Source of the DNA: Paracoccaceae bacterium | Lineage (GTDB): Bacteria > Pseudomonadota > Alphaproteobacteria > Rhodobacterales > Rhodobacteraceae | Length of the DNA stretch: 7,602 nucleotides | Direction of reading: 5' to 3' | Assembly: GCA_007128865.1 (NCBI GenBank) | Contig: SKWP01000315.1 | Coordinates: 1-7,602, forward strand | Shown: one piece after another, positions 6,192 through 7,602 of the stretch | How positions within the stretch are numbered: the stretch's first letter is position 1 | Layout: each line of letters begins with the position of its first letter | Translations under genes and position numbers: made by a program | The notes under the pieces: generated by a model | What the model was told of the DNA's origin: nothing | What the model saw: only the letters and a program-made list of their open reading frames with translations | Database searches by the model: none

Positions 6192-7254
6192 CCAGATCGT
6201 TTATCCCGCCGGCCCGGTGGACGAGGCCCGCCGGCAACTGGAGATCTGCAACGCCTGCCGATACTGCGAAGGCTATTGCGACGTCTTTCCGGCCCTGACC
6301 CGCCTGACCGAGATCGACAACGCGGCGGTCACGCGGCTGGCCGGCGTCTGCCACAACTGCCGCGGCTGCTATTATGCCTGCCAGTACACACCGCCGCACG
6401 AATTCGAACTGAACCTGCCGGCGGCGCTGGCCGAGGTCCGGCAGGAAGGATGGGAACGTCACGCCCGCCCGCAGCTGCTGGCGCGCGCCTTTCATCGCAG
6501 CGGGCTGGCGCTGGCGGCGGCGCTGGTCGTCGGGCTGGCGGCGATGTTTGCGGCCCTTGCCGCGCTGCGGCCGGAATCGGGCGAGGGCTTTTATGCCTAT
6601 CTCAGCCATGCCGCCATGGTGGCAATCTTCCTGCCGGCCTTCCTGCTGCCGCTCGGGGTGATCGGCCTTGGCCTGCGTGGCTACTGGCGCGAGATCGGCG
6701 GCGGCCGCCTTGCCTGGGCCGATGTGGTCCGCGCCAGCCGGCGTGCGGCATCCATGCGCAACCTCGACGGCGGGCAGGGGCAGGGCTGCAACTTCGAAAA
6801 GGGCGAGCGCTATTCCAATGCCCGCAGGCATGCGCATCAGGCAACGATGTGGGGCTTTCTGATGTGTTTTGCGGCCACATCGGTTGCGACGCTGATGCAT
6901 TACGGGCTGGGCATGGAGGCGCCCTATGGCCCGTTCAGCCCGCCCAAGCTTCTGGGTGTGCCGGGCGGGATTCTGCTGTGCATCGGGACTGCGGGGCTGA
7001 TGGCGCTGAAGCTGCGCGCCGACCCCGGCCTCGGCGCATCGGGGGTGCTGAGCGGAGAATTCGGCTTCACGGCGCTTCTGTTCACCGTTTCGGCAACCGG
7101 ACTTGCGCTTTATGCGGCAACCGGCACCGCAGCGGTGCCGGCGCTTCTGGCGCTTCACCTCGGCGCTGTGCTCGCCTTCTTCCTGCTGATGCCGTATTCC
7201 AAGATGGTGCATGGTTTCTACCGATTTGCCGCGCTGTTGGCAGATCGCCGCTGA
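6181..7254 (+). CDS. tcuB: TcuB-like membrane Fe-S electron-transfer protein (tricarballylate utilization)
   Basis: 357 residues. TcuB reoxidises the FADH2 of TcuA and passes electrons to the membrane respiratory chain. Two four-cysteine groups near the N-terminus fit two [4Fe-4S] clusters: C23, C26, C29, C33 (CNACRYCEGYC) and C57, C60, C63, C67 (CHNCRGCYYAC). The remainder is membrane-embedded, with about six hydrophobic segments near 106-128, 143-166, 222-243, 257-277, 295-315 and 318-338. Histidines in or beside them (H143, H219, H240, H326, H344) are possible haem ligands, which is inference. A conserved-looking loop, QGCNFEKGERYSNARRHAHQ, lies at 201-220. The ATG at 6181 has AGGAGG (6166-6171) nine bases upstream; an in-frame TTG at 6157 lies ahead of that site and is unlikely to be the start. 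The start overlaps the tcuA end by 11 bases, indicating coupled expression. Confidence 0.9.
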   Translation: MRDDQIVYPAGPVDEARRQLEICNACRYCEGYCDVFPALTRLTEIDNAAVTRLAGVCHNCRGCYYACQYTPPHEFELNLPAALAEVRQEGWERHARPQLLARAFHRSGLALAAALVVGLAAMFAALAALRPESGEGFYAYLSHAAMVAIFLPAFLLPLGVIGLGLRGYWREIGGGRLAWADVVRASRRAASMRNLDGGQGQGCNFEKGERYSNARRHAHQATMWGFLMCFAATSVATLMHYGLGMEAPYGPFSPPKLLGVPGGILLCIGTAGLMALKLRADPGLGASGVLSGEFGFTALLFTVSATGLALYAATGTAAVPALLALHLGAVLAFFLLMPYSKMVHGFYRFAALLADRR

Positions 7255-7306
7255 CCGGGCATCGCCTTTGGGCAGTAACCTGCCAACCGCACCGCCATCG
7301 CATAAC

Positions 7307-7322
7307 GCCCGCGTGAGCGGGC
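7307..7322 (+). terminator. Terminator-like hairpin after tcuB
   Basis: GCCCGC (7307-7312) and GCGGGC (7317-7322) form a perfect 6-bp stem with a GTGA tetraloop, about 50 bases after the tcuB stop and followed by CTTAA. The T-run is minimal. A second small hairpin, GGCAG-TAAC-CTGCC (7271-7284), lies between it and the stop codon. Together they probably mark the end of the operon before the next gene. Confidence 0.5.
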
Positions 7323-7418
7323 CTTAACGGCGGCCGGTTCGATTGCCACCTGTGAGGTGAGCGAGGCGCCGGCCCGGCCGGCGATCGCAACCGGAACAGA
7401 GCAGCAAGGAGCAGACAG

Positions 7419-7602
7419 ATGAAGACGATCCCCGCATTCCTGGCCGCAACCGTTCTTGCCGCGCCCGCGCTGGCGGGCTCGCCCGCGCCGGTTCCGGCCG
7501 AACCGGTGGTTCAGGCACCGGCACCCATGGTCGCGCCGGCCAGAAACTGGAGCGGCCCCTATTTCGGCGGTTCGCTGGGGTACGGAAACCTGTCGCGCGA
7601 TG
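7419..7602 (+). CDS. Secreted protein, probable small outer-membrane beta-barrel (partial)
   Basis: Sixty-one codons are present before the window ends. A Sec signal peptide spans residues 1-19 (MKTIPAFLAATVLAAPALA, cleavage before G20). A Pro/Ala/Val-rich stretch follows (residues 21-42). The sequence then reads NWSGPYFGGSLGYGNL, which resembles the first strand of alphaproteobacterial Omp25/Omp31-type porin-like barrels (W-S/T-G-x-Y-x-G). The start has AAGGAG (7406-7411) seven bases upstream. The gene follows tcuB by 164 bases across a terminator-like hairpin, so it is probably a separate transcript. The C-terminal strands needed to confirm a barrel are outside the window. Confidence 0.75.
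   Translation, partial: MKTIPAFLAATVLAAPALAGSPAPVPAEPVVQAPAPMVAPARNWSGPYFGGSLGYGNLSRD

Noticed and set aside
6082..7212. Minus-strand frame of 376 codons, and plus-strand frame 6276-7316, over tcuB
   Set aside because: Both are alternate frames of tcuB, whose cysteine motifs and membrane segments identify the real frame.
7366..7390. GCCGGCC/GGCCGGC near-palindrome upstream of the last gene
   Set aside because: The motif is low-complexity G/C sequence of a kind expected by chance here, with no supporting context.

Overview
The window is GC-rich, ordinary-looking chromosomal DNA, most likely from an alphaproteobacterium of the Rhodobacterales. I infer this from the strong G/C third-position bias, a 41-residue L36 ribosomal protein of the form lacking zinc-ligand cysteines, a secreted caspase-like/peptidoglycan-binding protein of a kind common in Rhodobacteraceae, and the general gene style. 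No rRNA, CRISPR array, transposase or phage gene is visible.

Layout. Bases 1-69 hold only the first 23 codons of a minus-strand gene with a signal peptide. A 570-base gap with several GC-rich hairpins but no convincing gene separates it from a plus-strand gene (642-2327). That gene encodes a secreted protein with a caspase-like N-terminal domain that has lost its catalytic cysteine, two peptidoglycan-binding domains and three short helical repeats. It converges on a minus-strand pair, tRNA-Val(GAC) (2791-2865) followed by rpmJ for ribosomal protein L36 (2600-2725). A 16-bp perfect hairpin (2544-2582) lies between the convergent genes and probably terminates one or both. A 12-bp inverted repeat (2349-2417) enclosing a 10-bp palindrome sits just after the caspase-like gene.

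Divergent from the tRNA is an N-formylglutamate amidohydrolase family gene (2986-3843). Next comes a compact three-gene operon: a GntR/FCD-family regulator (4115-4819), an FAD-dependent dehydrogenase of the tricarballylate dehydrogenase type (tcuA, 4812-6191) and its membrane Fe-S electron-transfer partner (tcuB, 6181-7254). The genes overlap by 8 and 11 bases, so co-transcription and translational coupling are likely. An almost perfect palindrome (4045-4064) upstream of the regulator overlaps a possible -10 element and is the likely operator for autoregulation. In Salmonella the corresponding cluster is controlled by a LysR-type protein and carries a transporter gene, tcuC; here the regulator class differs and no transporter is seen in the window.

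The window ends inside a plus-strand gene (7419 onward) for a secreted protein that looks like a small outer-membrane beta-barrel. The most unusual items are the cysteine-free pseudo-caspase with its alternating repeat/peptidoglycan-binding layout, the GntR-controlled tcuAB operon with its palindromic operator, and the inverted repeat downstream of the caspase-like gene. I see no clear evidence for a wholly new system.
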